Source: Halotia branconii CENA392 (GTDB lineage: Bacteria > Cyanobacteriota > Cyanobacteriia > Cyanobacteriales > Nostocaceae). Taken from it: DNA of 64,000 nt. Position numbers and translations under genes: made by a program. Below the pieces are notes generated by a model, which saw only the letters and a list, made by a program, of their open reading frames with translations, was not told where the DNA came from and searched no databases. The stretch's first letter is position 1, and each line of letters begins with the position of its first letter. Shown one piece after another: positions 61,801 through 64,000 of the stretch. Where the stretch lies: NCBI RefSeq assembly GCF_029953635.1, contig NZ_CP124543.1:3327455-3391454 (forward strand), read 5' to 3'.

Positions 61801-63567
61801 ATGAACGCTACACAAGAACAACTAAAACTGAAATTTGAGCAGGCTTTGGTAGCTGCTTTTGGCGCTGACTACGCCGGAGTAGATCCGATTTTGGTTGCTG
61901 CTAGCAATCCGAGGTTTGGTGATTATCAGGCGAATGTTGCTTTATCGTTGAGTAAAAAGTTAGGAAAACAACCAAGAGCGATCGCAGCTGCGATCGTTGA
62001 TAAACTAGATGTGTCAGAAATCTGCGAATCACCGGAGATAGCTGGGCCTGGTTTTATTAATCTCAAACTAAAAACAGAATATCTAGAAGCACAATTGCAA
62101 GCTATTCAGACAGATTCCAGGCTAGGAATCCCCACAACAAAAACACCACAACGAGAAATTGTCGATTTTTCCAGTCCCAACATTGCCAAAGAAATGCACG
62201 TTGGACATTTACGTTCAACGATTATTGGTGATTCTATTGCCCGGATTTTAGAATTTCAAGGTCATGATGTCCTGCGACTGAATCATGTCGGTGATTGGGG
62301 TACGCAGTTTGGCATGTTAATTACATATCTGCGGGAAGTTTCCCCAGAAGCCCTGACTACTGCTAATGCTTTAGATATTGGCGATTTAGTTAGCTTTTAT
62401 CGTCAAGCTAAGTTACGGTTTGATGCAGATGAAGTATTTCAAGAAACGGCACGTCAAGAAGTCGTCAGATTACAAACAGGTGCAGAAGATACACTACATG
62501 CTTGGAAACTGCTGTGCGAACAATCGCGGCGGGAGTTTCAGATAATTTATGACTTACTGGATGTTCAAATAACAGAACGGGGCGAATCTTTCTACAATCC
62601 TTTATTACCATCTGTTGTCGAAGATTTAGACGCATCCGGTTTACTAGTAGAAAACCAAGGCGCAAAATGCGTTTTTTTAGAAGGTTTTACCAACAGAGAA
62701 GGTGAACCTCTGCCTTTAATTGTGCAGAAATCCGATGGTGGCTACAATTACGCCACAACAGATTTAGCATCTTTGCGTTACCGGATTCAACAAGATGAAG
62801 CAAAGCGGATAATTTATGTCACAGATGCCGGACAATCCAACCATTTTGCCCAATTTTTTCAGGTAGCACGTAAAGCCGGATGGATTCCTGACGATGTGGA
62901 ACTTGTGCATGTTCCCTTTGGTTTGGTGTTAGGGGAAGATGGTAAAAAATTTAAAACTCGTTCTGGCGATACTGTGAGATTGCGGGATTTATTAGATGAG
63001 GCGATCGTTCGTTCTCGTATAGACTTAGAAAAAAGATTACAAGAAGAACAGCGCCAAGAAACGCCAGAATTTATTAATGAAGTTGCCGAGGTAGTTGGTA
63101 TCAGTGCGGTGAAATATGCTGACTTAAGCCAAAACCGCACCAGTAACTATATTTTTAGCTACGATAAAATGTTGGATCTCAAGGGTAATACTGCACCTTA
63201 TATGCTGTATGCTTATGCGCGGATTCAAGGTATTAGCCGCAAAGGTGGTATTAACTTTGACGAATTGGCAGACAATGCCAAAGTTGTATTAGAGCATGAA
63301 ACAGAACTAGCACTTGCTAAATATTTAATGCAAATGGATGAAATTATTAGTACTGTAGAGCAAGATTTACTGCCTAACCGTTTATGTGAATATTTATACG
63401 AATTGAGTAAGAAATTTAATCAATTTTATGATCGCAATCAAGGGGTACAAGTGCTGAATGCAGAGGAACCACAACGGACATCACGCTTAGTTCTGTGTGA
63501 TTTGACAGCTAAAACTTTAAAACTAGGATTATCTCTATTAGGAATCCAGGTATTAGAGAGAATGTAA
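61801..63567 (+). CDS. argS: Arginyl-tRNA synthetase
   Basis: This 588-residue class I synthetase charges tRNA-Arg. Seen are the N-terminal Add1 tRNA-binding domain (about 1-115), the HIGH-type motif [18 protein letters not shown], a KMSKS-region equivalent [21 protein letters not shown], and the anticodon-binding DALR-type C-terminal helical bundle ending [14 protein letters not shown]. Full length. A stem-loop terminator follows. Confidence 0.97.
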   Translation: MNATQEQLKLKFEQALVAAFGADYAGVDPILVAASNPRFGDYQANVALSLSKKLGKQPRAIAAAIVDKLDVSEICESPEIAGPGFINLKLKTEYLEAQLQAIQTDSRLGIPTTKTPQREIVDFSSPNIAKEMHVGHLRSTIIGDSIARILEFQGHDVLRLNHVGDWGTQFGMLITYLREVSPEALTTANALDIGDLVSFYRQAKLRFDADEVFQETARQEVVRLQTGAEDTLHAWKLLCEQSRREFQIIYDLLDVQITERGESFYNPLLPSVVEDLDASGLLVENQGAKCVFLEGFTNREGEPLPLIVQKSDGGYNYATTDLASLRYRIQQDEAKRIIYVTDAGQSNHFAQFFQVARKAGWIPDDVELVHVPFGLVLGEDGKKFKTRSGDTVRLRDLLDEAIVRSRIDLEKRLQEEQRQETPEFINEVAEVVGISAVKYADLSQNRTSNYIFSYDKMLDLKGNTAPYMLYAYARIQGISRKGGINFDELADNAKVVLEHETELALAKYLMQMDEIISTVEQDLLPNRLCEYLYELSKKFNQFYDRNQGVQVLNAEEPQRTSRLVLCDLTAKTLKLGLSLLGIQVLERM

Positions 63568-63596
63568 AAATCAAGTATTTCTTAGTGTCTTTGTGC

Positions 63597-63626
63597 CTTA
63601 GTGGTTAATCAAAAGTAACCACTAAG
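63597..63626 (+). terminator. Terminator-like stem after argS
   Basis: CTTAGTGGTTA pairs with TAACCACTAAG, an 11-bp perfect stem followed by TTTAGATT, 30 bp after the argS stop. Confidence 0.7.
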
Positions 63627-63653
63627 TTTAGATTAAATAAGAGGCGATCGCAA

Positions 63654-63758
63654 ATGGTACAAACACCACAAAAAAATCTAACCTTGGCAGAGTTTTTGTC
63701 ACTACCAGAAACCAAACCGGCTAGTGAATATATTGATGGTCAAATCTTGCATTACTAG
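63654..63758 (+). pseudogene. Truncated Uma2-family gene start
   Basis: A 34-codon frame starts MVQTPQKNLTLAEFLSLPE and reaches ASEYIDGQILHY before a stop. This is the usual opening of Uma2 proteins, broken off after the IDG motif, so the gene is a 5' remnant. A HIP1-containing spacer precedes it. Confidence 0.75.
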
Positions 63759-63823
63759 TGGGATTGAGCTTGATTGTAGTAGGAGTAGTATTACTAGTCT
63801 GGCAAAATAAAATTATAAGTTAA
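63752..63823 (+). pseudogene. Possible 3' remnant of a membrane protein gene
   Basis: In another frame the DNA encodes LLVGLSLIVVGVVLLVWQNK followed by IIS and a stop, which looks like the last transmembrane helix and tail of an unrelated protein. It joins the Uma2 fragment without a start, consistent with a deletion that fused two gene ends. The remaining 63824-64000 shows no gene. Confidence 0.35.
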
Positions 63824-64000
63824 AGTGTACGAATGCGATCGCGTCTTCTGACTCCAGTAAATCTTATTTTTTAGTATTAAATATTACAAACATTTCCTGA
63901 ATAAATTCTCAGCAAACCTAATTAGGATTTCTCGGTTGTAATACAGCAATGAAATTCCGTAGTTATACTGTAACTATTTATCTAAAATTCTTATATTAAT

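Overview
The window looks like chromosome of a filamentous, heterocyst-type (Nostocales) cyanobacterium. The reasons are abundant GCGATCGC (HIP1) octamers, low-GC intergenic spacers full of short tandem repeats (GCAGGGG, CCCCTGCCT and GGGCATA types) and small TA-flanked MITE-like elements, and a gene set typical of the group (PEP-CTERM protein, GH100 invertase, Uma2-family proteins, DUF3326, S-layer-homology protein). No rRNA or tRNA gene was recognised.

Layout. Positions 1-12,993 hold the 3' end of dnaB, an FKBP isomerase, a tandem universal stress protein, a large NACHT NTPase with near-identical HEAT repeats, an orphan PAS/GAF histidine kinase with degenerate ATP-binding motifs, a [2Fe-2S] ferredoxin, a DUF3326 protein and a CPBP protease. 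Positions 13,000-28,550 are a defence island built on a complete type I-D CRISPR-Cas locus. It has a 19-repeat array, a leader, then (all on the minus strand) cas2, cas1, cas4, cas6, csc1, csc2, cas10d with an HD nuclease, and the separate helicase cas3'. A divergent WYL-type regulator lies beyond cas3'. Between cas10d and cas3' sit a HEPN/MNT toxin-antitoxin pair and a DUF433/DUF1016 (PDDEXK) pair, in the same orientation and tightly spaced.

Positions 28,588-64,000 are mostly housekeeping and accessory metabolism: polysaccharide deacetylase, GH100 invertase, a MysD-like ATP-grasp ligase, a lipoprotein methyltransferase, an APC permease, an RppA/RppB-like two-component pair, dxs, thrC with a MoaD/ThiS-like protein, a 1-Cys peroxiredoxin, CoA-acylating semialdehyde dehydrogenase, a Ser/Thr kinase, msrA, a PhoD phosphatase, a PEP-CTERM protein, accC and accB, a GH31 glucosidase and argS.

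How the parts fit. The array is transcribed leftward: read on the minus strand the repeat ends in ATTGAAAC, and the leader abuts cas2. The oldest, leftmost repeat has been split by a TA-flanked 91-bp MITE. Two spacers overlap by 24 nt, and together they imply a GTC PAM, which fits type I-D. CRISPR-repeat remnants in inverted orientation flank the cas3'/WYL segment, and one of them encodes the last residues of the helicase. Palindromic candidate operators lie between cas3' and the WYL gene. These points, the toxin pairs inside the cas operon, and a MITE whose end supplies the start codon of the NACHT gene are the main items for follow-up.
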